Below the pieces are notes generated by a model. The model saw only the letters and a list, made by a program, of their open reading frames with translations, was not told the DNA's origin and made no database searches. Below, in pieces: positions 29,203 to 37,978 of a DNA stretch of 64,000 nt. Source of the DNA: Cyanomargarita calcarea GSE-NOS-MK-12-04C. Lineage in GTDB: Bacteria > Cyanobacteriota > Cyanobacteriia > Cyanobacteriales > Nostocaceae. Position 1 is the stretch's first letter, and the number at the start of each line of letters is the position of its first letter. The stretch lies in contig JAHHGZ010000013.1 in assembly GCA_019359595.1 (NCBI GenBank), positions 1 to 64,000 of the forward strand, written 5' to 3'. The translations under genes and the position numbers were made by a program.

Positions 29203-31701
29203 ATGAAACAAGCGCCATTTTTTCAGTGCTTGACCCAGCGATTAACACAGTTGCAGCGACGTTGTAAAGCGTTATGCCGTCTGTGCTTATCAAAAACAGT
29301 TCCGATCCAACAGCAGAAACAAAGTTCCTTTAAGTTCAGTGTAGAGTCAGCCGAGAAAAAAAATCGCATTTGTGCAGTTCGTTTGGGTCATATGCCTCAA
29401 CGTTCTTCAGTCATTTTTGCGATCGCAGTCCTATCGCTCACCGGGGTAATGGGACACAAATTATACAATCAGCCTCAGTTGAGAATTGGTACTCATGCAC
29501 CACTGACAGTTAAAGCGCCTTTCCCAGCTAGCATTGAGAATAAGGGAAAAACAGAGCAACATCGCAAAGCTGCCACTAAAAGTTCTATCCCAGTGTTAAT
29601 GGTCGATGGGCGGATGAATGAAAAAATCGACCGAAATTTAGAAGAACTTTTACAGCAAGGCAACGATATTCGCGTTTCTGTCGGTTCATTTCCTTTTTTT
29701 GACCCCATCGTTTTGTCCTTTGCTACCCAGCGTTACCTGCGTTCCACGTCTGAGGAGGAATGGCAAGCAGTGCAAGTAGCCTTAGCGAACACGACAAAAC
29801 CGGAATCAGGATTGTTAGCGAAAAAGCACAATTATAAGACTCCAGATTTCAGATTTCAATCTCAAAATGCCGACTTCCCCCAAGCCCTTGCGGAATTAGA
29901 AACTTACCGTTTTACAACTTCACAGCAAAATTTGTCCTCACTTTTACTGCAAATTTCACTCGTACGTCAGGGATATGCCAAAGCTAGGGACAAACTTTCG
30001 CAGATGATCGCAGCCAAACCAGAAACAGTATACGACGAAAATTCGCTGCTAAACTTGTCAGATGAAGACTGGGCAAAAACACAAACGGGAATCCAACAGA
30101 GTCTAGAACGCATTCTGACTCAAGGCATTCCTCCCGGATTACCGACGAACATTTTAGAGAATGCGATTAGCTTGCAGGTACAGACTGTGGTGCCAAAAGA
30201 AGCTGAACCCTTGGCAATTAGATTGTTGCTGTCTATCGTCAAGCCAAATCTTAAGAAAGATGAAGGACAAACAAAACAACAAGCAGCACAGGCCGCATCA
30301 GAGGTGAAACCTGTAATGGAAAAAGTTCTCAAAGGTGAAGTGATTGTTCGCAAGGGTGAGAAAATAACGACCTGGGACTTTGATGTATTAGAACACTATC
30401 ACCTGATTCGCCGGGGAGTCGATAGGTTGGGCCTGATCCAGTTAGGTTCTATTGTCACAGTAGCTGTTGGTATTTTTGCCTTAGTGGAACGGCGGATTAA
30501 GTGTCGATTGCGGCAAAGCGATCGCATTCTAATATTACTGCTAACTTTAAGTACACCATTAATAGTTACACTGGGTATACCGTACACCACTTGGAGCGCT
30601 GTTAGTTTACTTTTGGGTAGCTTTTACGGCTCTGCTTTGAGCGTTACAATTGTTGGTCTGCTGTTAGTATTGCTACCAATTAGCTTAGAAGTAAGTAAAA
30701 TTGCGGCTGTAGCTGGTGCTGCTGGAGCGATAATAGGCAGTTTCATGGCTCACCGACTGCGATCGCGTGAAGAATTAGCGTTATTGGGTGTTGCCATTGC
30801 CTTAACTGAAGGTGGCGTTTATTTAATTTTTAAACTCATAGTCACAGCGGCATTTGGTTCAGTTTCTTACGCAGTCCTCCATGAAGCCGGATTATTTGGT
30901 TTATCGGGCTTAGTTTGGAGCATTTTGGCTCTGGGCTTGAGTTCTTATTTGGAACAATTATTTGATTTAGTTACCCCCAGCCGTTTGGCAGAACTTGCCA
31001 ACCCCAACCGTCCTTTATTAAAACGACTCGCTACTGAAGCCCCAGGCACCTTTCAACATACCCTATTTGTCTCTAGCCTTGCCGAAGCCGCTGCCAAACA
31101 ACTCAAATGTAATGTTGAACTTGTCAGGGCAGGTACATTATACCACGATATAGGTAAAATGCACGATCCATTGGGATTTATTGAGAATCAAATGGGTAAG
31201 CCCAATAAACACGATACAGAAATTAACGACCCTTGGAAGAGTGCGAAAATTATCAAAAAGCACGTAAGCGAGGGAATAGTGATGGCACGGAAACATCGTT
31301 TACCCACAGCGATTCAAGCCTTTATCCCGGAACATCAAGGAACGATGCTGATTGCTTATTTTTATCATGCGGCACAGCAAATGGCACAGGAAAATCCCCA
31401 TCTAAAAGTAGATGAAGCAGATTTTCGCTACGATGGGCCAGTTCCTCAATCGCGAGAAACGGCAATCGTTATGTTAGCAGATTCTTGCGAAGCAGCACTG
31501 CGATCGCTAAAAGATGCGACTTCGGAAAAAGCTTTAGTAATGATTAACAATATTTTACGGGCGAAATGGCAAGATAATCAACTAGTAGATTCGGGATTAA
31601 CGCGAGAAGAAATGACAAAAATCGCCCAAATTTTTGTGGAAGTTTGGGAACAATTTCATCACAAACGTATTGCTTATCCTAAATCGAAAGTGAATAATTA
31701 A
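29203..31701 (+). CDS. Membrane HD-domain phosphodiesterase (PgpH/YqfF-like)
   Basis: 832 aa from ATG 29203; GTG 29200 is just before. Order: a basic N-terminus and a TM helix (~70-90), a ~310-residue extracytoplasmic 7TMR-HDED-like domain, seven transmembrane segments (~405-600), then a cytosolic HD domain (~615-800) with FQHTLFVSS, LYHDIGKM, FIPEHQGT and VMLADSCEA, the His-Asp metal ligands of the PgpH group. PgpH hydrolyses c-di-AMP in Firmicutes; the cyanobacterial homologue probably acts on c-di-AMP too, which is an inference. The 3' end converges with the remnant gene at 31679. Confidence 0.88.
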   Translation: MKQAPFFQCLTQRLTQLQRRCKALCRLCLSKTVPIQQQKQSSFKFSVESAEKKNRICAVRLGHMPQRSSVIFAIAVLSLTGVMGHKLYNQPQLRIGTHAPLTVKAPFPASIENKGKTEQHRKAATKSSIPVLMVDGRMNEKIDRNLEELLQQGNDIRVSVGSFPFFDPIVLSFATQRYLRSTSEEEWQAVQVALANTTKPESGLLAKKHNYKTPDFRFQSQNADFPQALAELETYRFTTSQQNLSSLLLQISLVRQGYAKARDKLSQMIAAKPETVYDENSLLNLSDEDWAKTQTGIQQSLERILTQGIPPGLPTNILENAISLQVQTVVPKEAEPLAIRLLLSIVKPNLKKDEGQTKQQAAQAASEVKPVMEKVLKGEVIVRKGEKITTWDFDVLEHYHLIRRGVDRLGLIQLGSIVTVAVGIFALVERRIKCRLRQSDRILILLLTLSTPLIVTLGIPYTTWSAVSLLLGSFYGSALSVTIVGLLLVLLPISLEVSKIAAVAGAAGAIIGSFMAHRLRSREELALLGVAIALTEGGVYLIFKLIVTAAFGSVSYAVLHEAGLFGLSGLVWSILALGLSSYLEQLFDLVTPSRLAELANPNRPLLKRLATEAPGTFQHTLFVSSLAEAAAKQLKCNVELVRAGTLYHDIGKMHDPLGFIENQMGKPNKHDTEINDPWKSAKIIKKHVSEGIVMARKHRLPTAIQAFIPEHQGTMLIAYFYHAAQQMAQENPHLKVDEADFRYDGPVPQSRETAIVMLADSCEAALRSLKDATSEKALVMINNILRAKWQDNQLVDSGLTREEMTKIAQIFVEVWEQFHHKRIAYPKSKVNN

Positions 31702-31777
31702 GTAGCTCCCTCCACTGTTTACGCAGCAACGCCCGATAAACAACTGCATCTCCTGGTAATGCCTCAAACCCGGTCAT
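31679..31777 (-). pseudogene. Truncated 5' end of a gene co-oriented with the upstream antitoxin-like gene
   Basis: A 32-codon frame (MTGFEALPGDAVVYRALLRK, then QWRELLNYSLSI) starts with ATG overlapping the TGA of the upstream gene (ATGA), a classic translational coupling. The first ~25 residues look like a real protein start; the rest reads through the 3' end of the PgpH gene. Only the start of a second gene seems to survive, the rest presumably deleted. Its original function is unknown; a toxin-like partner is an inference from the coupling. Confidence 0.5.
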
Positions 31778-32181
31778 GCTTGGTTTAGCCACTCCAACCA
31801 TTGCACCAATACGGATGCCGTCACATCCCGTTCGACAGCGTAATTATCTCCCAATTCGTGGTATAAATAAGCCTGTTGCTCGGATGAGGCAGGGCAAACT
31901 AATCTAACTTGACATTCAGGCGATAGTTTGTTCCATGTTAGTCGAATGCCGCCTTCTTCGTCCGTCGAAGCCGATGCTTTGGGGAAGCGATCGCCCATCG
32001 CTTCATAGGCATCTACAACCAATCGCATCGCTAACTTAAAGGCGGATTGGCTCGGTTGTAAAATTCCATACTCATCCGTCTCATCCTCTTCCAAAAGAGC
32101 AACGAGCCGCTTCAACGTCACCGTAATATCGAAAAACGAGGGTTTCGCTGACTGAGCAACGGTCATAAAACTCAAGTACAT
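31774..32181 (-). CDS. Hypothetical protein, possible antitoxin-like
   Basis: 135 aa from the first Met (32181), or 130 aa from MTVAQSAKPSFF (32166). It is an acidic, helix-then-sheet protein: LKRLVALLEEDETDEYG, AMRLVVDAYEAMGDRFP, DEEGGIRLTWNKL, VRLVCP and a C-terminal VLVQWLEWL helix. The pattern (VDAYEAMGDxFPxxxxSxDEEGGIRxxW) recurs in small cyanobacterial proteins that sit directly upstream of another small gene. Here the coupled downstream gene is truncated. No clear domain name. Confidence 0.6.
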   Translation of the reverse strand: MYLSFMTVAQSAKPSFFDITVTLKRLVALLEEDETDEYGILQPSQSAFKLAMRLVVDAYEAMGDRFPKASASTDEEGGIRLTWNKLSPECQVRLVCPASSEQQAYLYHELGDNYAVERDVTASVLVQWLEWLNQA

Positions 32182-32559
32182 CCGCTTGTATTGATACTAG
32201 CCTAACACGAGCTATGATTAAACAAGTGTGAAATTGTCGCCAGTTCCAGGCTTGTTTAATAAAATCAAACCCTTATCTACGATTGGCACCAGCAGATAAC
32301 CCCTCGACTTAACTCAATGCCATAATCGCCTTCAAGATAACTAACTTTCGGACTTACGCACTGTACAAACGGCTCATCTTATGTATCAACGTAAATAGGT
32401 CGTTTCAGGCTTTTATAGACCACTTTTTCTTGGCAGCGATACCACTTCTTGCTTGCCAAGGGCATCCCTTGATAGGGAGCAGAAAAATCAAGCTAGAAGC
32501 CCATAAACTCATACCCCTATTTTTGTTTTTCTGTCAATGCGTAAATCCTATAATTAATG
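32182..32559. other. Intergenic stretch holding a MITE-like element
   Basis: Upstream of the antitoxin-like gene and downstream of the Rieske gene. It contains the inverted-repeat element at 32350-32548 and no gene. Confidence 0.5.
32350..32548. repeat. MITE-like element, copy B (GGACTTACGCA ends)
   Basis: GGACTTACGCA (32350-32360) is mirrored by TGCGTAAATCC (32538-32548). It contains CATAAACTCATACCCCTAT, the reverse complement of a block in copy A at 11653-11883, so the copies are inverted relative to each other. It ends 12 bp from the stop of the Rieske gene. Confidence 0.6.
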
Positions 32560-33549
32560 TTACCGAGAAAGATTTGGTTCAACAACTAGTGGAAAAGTCT
32601 CAAAATTTCGCCTTACCCAATCCATTCCGACTTCGTTATTAAGTTTGATATGTTGGGGTGTATTGGCATATATTTTACCCAAAATGTCAGCATCCTGCTC
32701 CACAACAAGTTCAACAAGCTGCAAGAGATTCCGTTTTATGAAATGAGCAATGGGAGTGTGGGCTTTCATGAACATCAGAATGAAGACACGAGAGGAGTTT
32801 GGTGATTCTGGGATGTAGAAATGACACTCTTTGAGGCTTAAGAGCGGACTTTCACCGTGCATTACTGCCATGCAGGGGAAGAAATTTTCTAAATGAGCTT
32901 GCAGAACCTTAGGCATCGCTAGAAGTCCTGGGTTCTTAAGAATGTCACGGATCGTGGGCTTCTTCCTAGGCTGATCCACATACGCATGGGAGTGAAGTCC
33001 GTTGTCAATAAACTGCTTCAATTGCACTTCTTCGATCTCGAACAACTCACGATGGGTGCCATTTTGGTGGTTATAGTCGTGCATATTTAACAGCAGTGTT
33101 AAGAGATCGGTCTTGATGCTACGATTCTTTGTGAAGCCAATAAATTCATACTCTGCCGCAATCTCATTCATAATCGTCGGAATCGGGATTTTGGCTTCAT
33201 GTCCACCGTAAGACCAGATGAAATCTCCTTGTACTATTAATTCCAAAGGCTGTATCAAGGATTTGGTTGACTTGTTGGAACCCGGTAAAATTGTGCAGCC
33301 ACTGCTATCAAACTCCAAGGCATGAAACGGACAAATTACAACGCTACTTTTATCCTTTCGCTGTTGACACCACCCTTCTGAAAGCATTGCACCCATATGA
33401 GGACAGGCATTTGACAAGCAGCTAATTTCACCTGTGCTGTCTTGCCACAACACGTAATCATTGCCCTGAAGGGAAACTTTCATTGGTTGGTTGGGTTTGA
33501 GCATCGAGCGATACGCTAACAGCCACGGTGAGCCAGAGAGCATTGTCAT
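32560..33549 (-). CDS. Rieske-type oxygenase, paralogue 1
   Basis: 329 aa from ATG 33549, which has GAAGG six bases upstream and aligns with the paralogue; a TTG at 33561 is the alternative. Rieske [2Fe-2S] ligands are CPHMG (~50) and CPFHALEFD (~70). The mononuclear iron site is MHDYNHQNGTHR (D-x2-H-x4-H). This is the ring-hydroxylating/demethylase alpha-subunit layout (vanillate demethylase, pheophorbide oxygenase group); no membrane anchor was seen. A TetR gene is divergent, 157 bp away, and a palindrome lies between them. The second copy is at 37979. Reductase partner and substrate are unknown. Confidence 0.85.
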   Translation of the reverse strand: MTMLSGSPWLLAYRSMLKPNQPMKVSLQGNDYVLWQDSTGEISCLSNACPHMGAMLSEGWCQQRKDKSSVVICPFHALEFDSSGCTILPGSNKSTKSLIQPLELIVQGDFIWSYGGHEAKIPIPTIMNEIAAEYEFIGFTKNRSIKTDLLTLLLNMHDYNHQNGTHRELFEIEEVQLKQFIDNGLHSHAYVDQPRKKPTIRDILKNPGLLAMPKVLQAHLENFFPCMAVMHGESPLLSLKECHFYIPESPNSSRVFILMFMKAHTPIAHFIKRNLLQLVELVVEQDADILGKIYANTPQHIKLNNEVGMDWVRRNFETFPLVVEPNLSR

Positions 33550-33564
33550 AAGCGCCTTCAAACT

Positions 33565-33588
33565 AACTAATTAATTTTTTAATTAGTT
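33565..33588. promoter_or_regulatory. Palindromic operator candidate, TetR/Rieske 1 intergenic
   Basis: AACTAATTAA, four T, then TTAATTAGTT: perfect 10-bp arms. It lies in the leader of the Rieske gene, ~15 bp before its start, and 119 bp before the divergent TetR gene. Nearly the same site precedes Rieske paralogue 2. Confidence 0.6.
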
Positions 33589-33706
33589 TAAGGAGATAGG
33601 GGATGCATTGTCAAGATATTCTGTTTTCGTCAGATGATGAGTAGTGGGGAATGGCTGTATTATATAAGAAAAAAGCAGTTGAAGCGGGCAAAAGAGTAAC
33701 ACAAGC

Positions 33707-34345
33707 ATGGTTCGATCGCACGCTTCTAAAAAGCAACAAATTCGGGATGCTGAGGTCACACAGCAGCAAATTCTCGATGCGGCAGAAATAGAGTTTGCAT
33801 CTTCTGGCTTAAAAGGTGCCCGGTTGAGTGCGATCGCCGAACGTGCGAAGATTACCACCGCGATGATTCACTACTACTTCGAGAATAAAGAAGGTTTGTA
33901 CAAAGCGGTTTTACAGCGTCCCCTTGATGAAGTTCAGGCAATGGTCGGTCAACTGAATCTCGACCATTTGCCACCCGAAGACGCACTTAAACAAGTCATC
34001 CGCAGCGCGATCGCCAGTGAAGCAGCCAATCCCCAGCGTCAGATGCTATGGTTTCAAGAAGCCTGTCAAAATAAGGGCTTGTATTTCAAGCAGGGCAATT
34101 GGTGGGAGCTATACGAACACCTCCTCAAAATTTTGGAGCGAGGCATGGTGGAGGGGTGTTTCCGTCCGCTAGATCCAATTTTAACGCTGACTCATATCCT
34201 GGGTGTTTGTATTTTCTACTTTAGCGTGCAAGAAAATTGGAAACACTTAACCCCTGAAATCGACCGTCTCAGTCCGGAGATGGTATCGAAACATACCGAA
34301 GCCGCGATTGATTTTATTTTGGCGGCTGTGAAAAAAACTCCGTGA
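33707..34345 (+). CDS. TetR/AcrR family transcriptional regulator
   Basis: 212 aa. The N-terminal DNA-binding domain (~20-65) reads QQQILDAAEIEFASSGLKGARLSAIAE (split across helices), then AKITTAMIHYYFENKEGLYKAV, the classic TetR HTH. The C-terminal ~140 residues are helical for ligand binding and dimerisation (a TetR C-terminal domain with GVCIFYFSV). It is divergently placed to Rieske paralogue 1, so local repression with an inducer substrate is likely. The shared palindrome in front of both Rieske genes is the best candidate target. Confidence 0.93.
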   Translation: MVRSHASKKQQIRDAEVTQQQILDAAEIEFASSGLKGARLSAIAERAKITTAMIHYYFENKEGLYKAVLQRPLDEVQAMVGQLNLDHLPPEDALKQVIRSAIASEAANPQRQMLWFQEACQNKGLYFKQGNWWELYEHLLKILERGMVEGCFRPLDPILTLTHILGVCIFYFSVQENWKHLTPEIDRLSPEMVSKHTEAAIDFILAAVKKTP

Positions 34346-34449
34346 GTCGATACCGTTGTGGCTTTAAGGGATTACCAGAAAGTGCAGCATTTGAACCGCA
34401 GGATAATTTTGGTTTTTGAAGTTAATAAGAATTAATATCAAATGGAGTT

Positions 34450-34459
34450 AACTAATTAA
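34450..34459. promoter_or_regulatory. Single half-site AACTAATTAA downstream of TetR
   Basis: AACTAATTAA, identical to one arm of the operator candidate, in the 217-bp gap between the TetR gene and the VapB-like gene. The opposite arm is degenerate (CTAAGTTAA). Possibly a weak site or chance in AT-rich DNA. Confidence 0.3.
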
Positions 34460-34561
34460 CTAAGTTAAAATAAAATAATTTTTGAATGAGTGACTTTTGT
34501 GTAGCGGCACTAGCACTCTTTGTTTGGATTTATTCTTGAGGGTATTGTACTGGATTCTGAC

Positions 34562-34852
34562 ATGGAAACAATGAAGTTGCGAGCGCATATCGGGGCAGAT
34601 GGCATATTGCAAATCCAGGCACCCACTGATTTAAAAGATACTTCTGTTGAGGTGGTGGTGGTTGTACAGCCGTTACCAGATGCGGAAGTTGCTATATATT
34701 CCGAAGCCCAAGCGCGTTATAACGCTTGGGGAAAGCCCACAACTAAAAAATCGATAAGTAATGCGATCGCTCTGATGCGACAACTACAGGGAGAAGTTGC
34801 GTTGGATAAAACGTCAATCCGCTCTATGATTGAAGAAGGGCGAAGATTTTAA
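34562..34852 (+). CDS. Antitoxin-like partner of a VapC toxin
   Basis: 96 aa from ATG 34562; the track from 34520 uses a TTG. The beginning (MKLRAHIGADGILQIQAP) looks like a small beta-rich AbrB/SpoVT-type fold or a PIN-antitoxin start, and the C-terminus (TSIRSMIEEGRRF) is the helix-with-EEGRRF tail typical of VapB-type antitoxins. It overlaps the toxin start by one base (TAATG), so the pair is translationally coupled. Confidence 0.75.
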   Translation: METMKLRAHIGADGILQIQAPTDLKDTSVEVVVVVQPLPDAEVAIYSEAQARYNAWGKPTTKKSISNAIALMRQLQGEVALDKTSIRSMIEEGRRF

Positions 34853-35298
34853 TGCAGTTTATTTTGGATTGTTCCGTAGCAATAAGCTGGTGCTTGGTAG
34901 ATGAAAATAACGATTACGCTAATGCGATACTGGTAATGATGCCGGATGCGGAAGCGTTTGTACCGGGTATTTGGTCGCTGGAGATTGCGAATGTCCTACT
35001 GGTAGCTGAACGACGTAACCGCATAACCCAGGAACAATTCAAGGAAGTTATTGCTTTGTTACAGTCACTGTTAATCCAAGTTGATACGGCTACAGATGCC
35101 AACGCATTGGGTGTAACCTTGGAACTGGGACGGACTCTTGGTTTAGCTGCTTATGACGCAGCTTATTTGGAGTTAGCGCTGCGGTTGGGATTGCCATTGG
35201 CAACGCTTGATACTCGGCTCGCAAATGCTGCGACTTCCTGTGGGGTAAAGTTGGTCGTTGTTGATGAGGAAAGGCATAGGGGTGGGCAGGTATCCTGA
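34852..35298 (+). CDS. vapC: PIN-domain VapC-type toxin
   Basis: 148 aa, a full PIN domain. Acidic residues: Asp6 in FILDCSVAISW, Glu44 in WSLEIANVLL, the Asp in AAYDAAYLELAL (~102) and LATLDTRLANAA (~121). PIN toxins cleave RNA, often tRNA, with Mg2+. It forms a type II toxin-antitoxin pair with the preceding gene, overlapping at TAATG. No frameshift; likely functional. Confidence 0.9.
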   Translation: MQFILDCSVAISWCLVDENNDYANAILVMMPDAEAFVPGIWSLEIANVLLVAERRNRITQEQFKEVIALLQSLLIQVDTATDANALGVTLELGRTLGLAAYDAAYLELALRLGLPLATLDTRLANAATSCGVKLVVVDEERHRGGQVS

Positions 35299-35377
35299 TT
35301 CAAGGGTTTTTCACTGATTTCACGACCTTAAAATAGCATCACTCAATTCATCAACCTGCGAAATGTCGGCTAAAAGA

Positions 35378-37432
35378 CTAAGAAAACCCTTGCAATTGAA
35401 TTTCTTGTAATTGCGACAAAAGACTCTTTTCTAAGTCTATTAACCGCTGTGTTTCACCTTGAATATCAATTTCATGAACTTGTTTTTGCTGGAGTAAATT
35501 ATCTAATTCTGCTTTGCGGGATTTGATATCAATCTTAATGCGATCGCTTATTTGTTGTTCGTAAACTTCAAAGCATTTTTTCACAGATTGATGTATTGGT
35601 TGCCATTGTTCTGCGGCTATTTGCGGTAGGTATTTGACAAATTCTTTTTTGGTAGCAGTGAGAAATTGCTGTCGCACAAATTCTGCTTGCAAGGCAACTA
35701 AACCAAATCCGGCAGCAATAGCACCAAAAACTGAAAATGTGATGCCAGTAAAAAGCACGCCAACCATCTGTAAAATTACGGTAGCGACAACACAAGAAAA
35801 GACGCTCTGCCAGAACATATTAAATGAGCCAATGCCTTTGTTGAGGCTGTTGGGAATAGATGAGAATACATTCATAACATCATCAGCCCAAGTAGAAGCC
35901 CGATCTTTTTGATAATCATGTCCTATGGCGTAGAAGCGATAGCCAATAAGTTTTTGATTGATGACTTCGACAACTTTGGTGTATTCTATTTGATAACTAT
36001 CAGCCTTTTCTTCTAATTGTTCAAAAGTCGCGGTAATTTCTTGTCTAGCAATGAATTCCCAAGCTGCAAGTCTATCGTTAATATATCTTTCAAATGCGCG
36101 TTTGAAGGATGTGTAGAAAAGTTCCCGATTTGTTTGATCGAAGAATTGCATAAACTCTAACTCGGGTTGAGAATTTATAAAATCTTCTTCAAAAGTATGT
36201 TCTAGTTTCAGAATATAGTTTTTGAAAGAATCAGCGATTTCCGTAGCTTTTTTGTTGCTGATTGTTCTAATTTCTTCTTGATATTTACTGGCAATGGATG
36301 ATAGTTGGTGAAAGTCTGACTGTACGGTGTCAATTTTTTGTTGCAATTCTTCAACATTTTCATCCAGTAGGGGAATGCGACGTTGAGTAGCTGCGGTAAA
36401 CCGAGCGTGAACTTGACGAGCGATCGCCAGAGCTTGGTCAATTTCCACTGCGACTCTTTCTTTAGTCAAGAAGTTATTCAAAGTATGTAAAAACTGCGGA
36501 AAACCCGTACCTGCCAAATTACTCTCTGAGTCTTTCAATCGGCTACGTAAGGCATTGAGTGCCGAAATTTCAAATACTCGCTTGTAGTAAATATCTTGAC
36601 CTTGTTCTTGGCAATACTCACTTAAATTGGTACGGAAAACCTGGCTGACTTTCATCTCTGCTGCTTGCAGTTCATCAATATCTTCCGGGTTAATCAGGCT
36701 ATCTCGCACCCGATCCCAACCATTAATTAGAAAGAAAATATTTAATCCCCGATTCTTGAGATAATTTTGTAGATATTGCCGCTCATCTAAGGTACAGGGT
36801 TGGGAAGCACTCATCACAAATAGAATTGCATTGCAGTTGTAAATATAACTCAGCGATAGCTCATTGCGGGCTTCTGTATCGTTTAAACCAGGGCTATCGA
36901 TAAATTCAATTCCTTTACCTAAAAGTGGTAAGGGATGCTCAACCACCGCATGGCTGATATCAGGAAAAGCTGGCTGATTAACTTTTTCTAGAGTTTTGGC
37001 TTCTTCGGGGTTGATGGTGTAACGTTGCTTAAACTGCGGAAAATCTATTTCCTCAGCAGTACCATCTTTGTAGTGAATCGTAACTTTTTCTTTCGTACCG
37101 TACTTTAGCACCGTTAACAAAGCCGTACAGGGGCTAACATCGCTGGGAAGTAAATTTTGTCCCAGCAACGCATTGAGAAAAGTACTCTTCCCCCGCTTCA
37201 TATCACCTAACACCAACAGACGGAAGACACCTTGACGTAAATTCTGGCTTGCAGTGGCTAGACGCTCAATTTCTGCCTCTAACCCAAGTTTTCCCGATGT
37301 TTTAGCACCTTCCAACTCGCATTCAATTATAGTTTGGGCGATCGCATCCAAACGAGAGGCTACCTGATGACGAATATTGACAACCCGATCTAAATCATCT
37401 AGCCAAGCAGCACCTTTAATTTCGTTGCTCAT
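35378..37432 (-). CDS. Bacterial dynamin-like GTPase (BDLP family)
   Basis: 684 aa, close to the 693 aa of Nostoc punctiforme BDLP. GTPase motifs: G1 GDMKRGKST (76-84), G2 Thr in PCTALLTV (~101), G3 DSPGLND (~178), and the G4-like FLINGWDRV (~238). Long helical stalk segments follow (EENVEELQQKIDTVQSD), then a hydrophobic paddle (~540-590), and a final coiled coil (DLEKSLLSQLQEI). These proteins tubulate or fuse membranes; BDLP1 is membrane-associated. No adjacent partner gene is seen, although many bacterial dynamins occur in pairs. Confidence 0.9.
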   Translation of the reverse strand: MSNEIKGAAWLDDLDRVVNIRHQVASRLDAIAQTIIECELEGAKTSGKLGLEAEIERLATASQNLRQGVFRLLVLGDMKRGKSTFLNALLGQNLLPSDVSPCTALLTVLKYGTKEKVTIHYKDGTAEEIDFPQFKQRYTINPEEAKTLEKVNQPAFPDISHAVVEHPLPLLGKGIEFIDSPGLNDTEARNELSLSYIYNCNAILFVMSASQPCTLDERQYLQNYLKNRGLNIFFLINGWDRVRDSLINPEDIDELQAAEMKVSQVFRTNLSEYCQEQGQDIYYKRVFEISALNALRSRLKDSESNLAGTGFPQFLHTLNNFLTKERVAVEIDQALAIARQVHARFTAATQRRIPLLDENVEELQQKIDTVQSDFHQLSSIASKYQEEIRTISNKKATEIADSFKNYILKLEHTFEEDFINSQPELEFMQFFDQTNRELFYTSFKRAFERYINDRLAAWEFIARQEITATFEQLEEKADSYQIEYTKVVEVINQKLIGYRFYAIGHDYQKDRASTWADDVMNVFSSIPNSLNKGIGSFNMFWQSVFSCVVATVILQMVGVLFTGITFSVFGAIAAGFGLVALQAEFVRQQFLTATKKEFVKYLPQIAAEQWQPIHQSVKKCFEVYEQQISDRIKIDIKSRKAELDNLLQQKQVHEIDIQGETQRLIDLEKSLLSQLQEIQLQGFS

Positions 37433-37688
37433 CTGTCTTCCTGTTTTAGAGTAATTAGCCTCTAAGTAAGTATTCCCAAATCATCCTGTTTGATTACCGT
37501 AGTGGGGAAAAATTTTTTAAGTCTCACCAACCCCACCCCCGTAAAATAAGCTTTACGTCCCCTCCCCTTTGCAAGGGGTGGGGAGTAAGAATTTTCTTTT
37601 AACCCTCCCCTTTGCAAGGGGTGGGGTATTGTCTTTCCCAAGCCAAAAACGATTCAAGCGTGCAAGTTACGGGACGCTCTTCTTGAGT

Positions 37689-37815
37689 TTAGATGTGCTG
37701 AATTTCTCCCAACAACGCTGTCACCTTTTCGTGAAAACCCATATTTTGGTGTTTCTGAGCAATTTCAGCCGCTTTTTGGAAATCTTTAATAGCCTCTTCC
37801 CGCTTAGGGAAGCGA
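37689..37815 (-). pseudogene. C-terminal remnant of a TPR protein
   Basis: In one frame: FPKREEAIKDFQKAAEIAQK, then HQNMGFHEKVTALLGEIQHI, ending in TAA. The AIKDFQKAAEIAQ helix is a TPR-like second helix. Upstream codons show no matching sequence, so only the last repeat survives. Confidence 0.5.
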
Positions 37816-37943
37816 TGTTTAGTTGTACTATTTTATCTCTAACCTTTGCGTACTTTGCGTCTTCGCGGTTAATTCATAGATAATCTTCCACCACTTCGTG
37901 AGTAATTCACTAGTAATTGACAAAACACAATCCAATCCGTCAT

Positions 37944-37966
37944 ACTAATTAAAAAATTAATTAATT
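37944..37966. promoter_or_regulatory. Palindromic operator candidate before Rieske paralogue 2
   Basis: ACTAATTAA, four A, TTAATTAATT. Same core CTAATTAA-N4-TTAATTA as at 33565-33588 with one arm base different. It lies ~13 bp before the ATG. Confidence 0.6.
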
Positions 37967-37978
37967 GGAAGCATTAAG

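Larger units (their letters stand above)
37433..37978. other. Intergenic region with repeats and a TPR-gene remnant
   Basis: Contains two CCTCCCCTTTGCAAGGGG-type hairpin units (37558-37580 and ~37604-37625), a TPR remnant on the minus strand (37689-37815), a GCGTACTTTGCGTCTT repeat (37846-37872), and the Rieske operator at 37944-37966. Confidence 0.6.

Noticed and set aside
33583-33858. 91-codon minus-strand frame overlapping TetR
   Set aside because: Antisense shadow of the TetR gene; its start covers the candidate operator.
37569-37883. 104-codon plus-strand frame
   Set aside because: Runs through GC-run hairpins and the antisense of a TPR remnant; not a gene.
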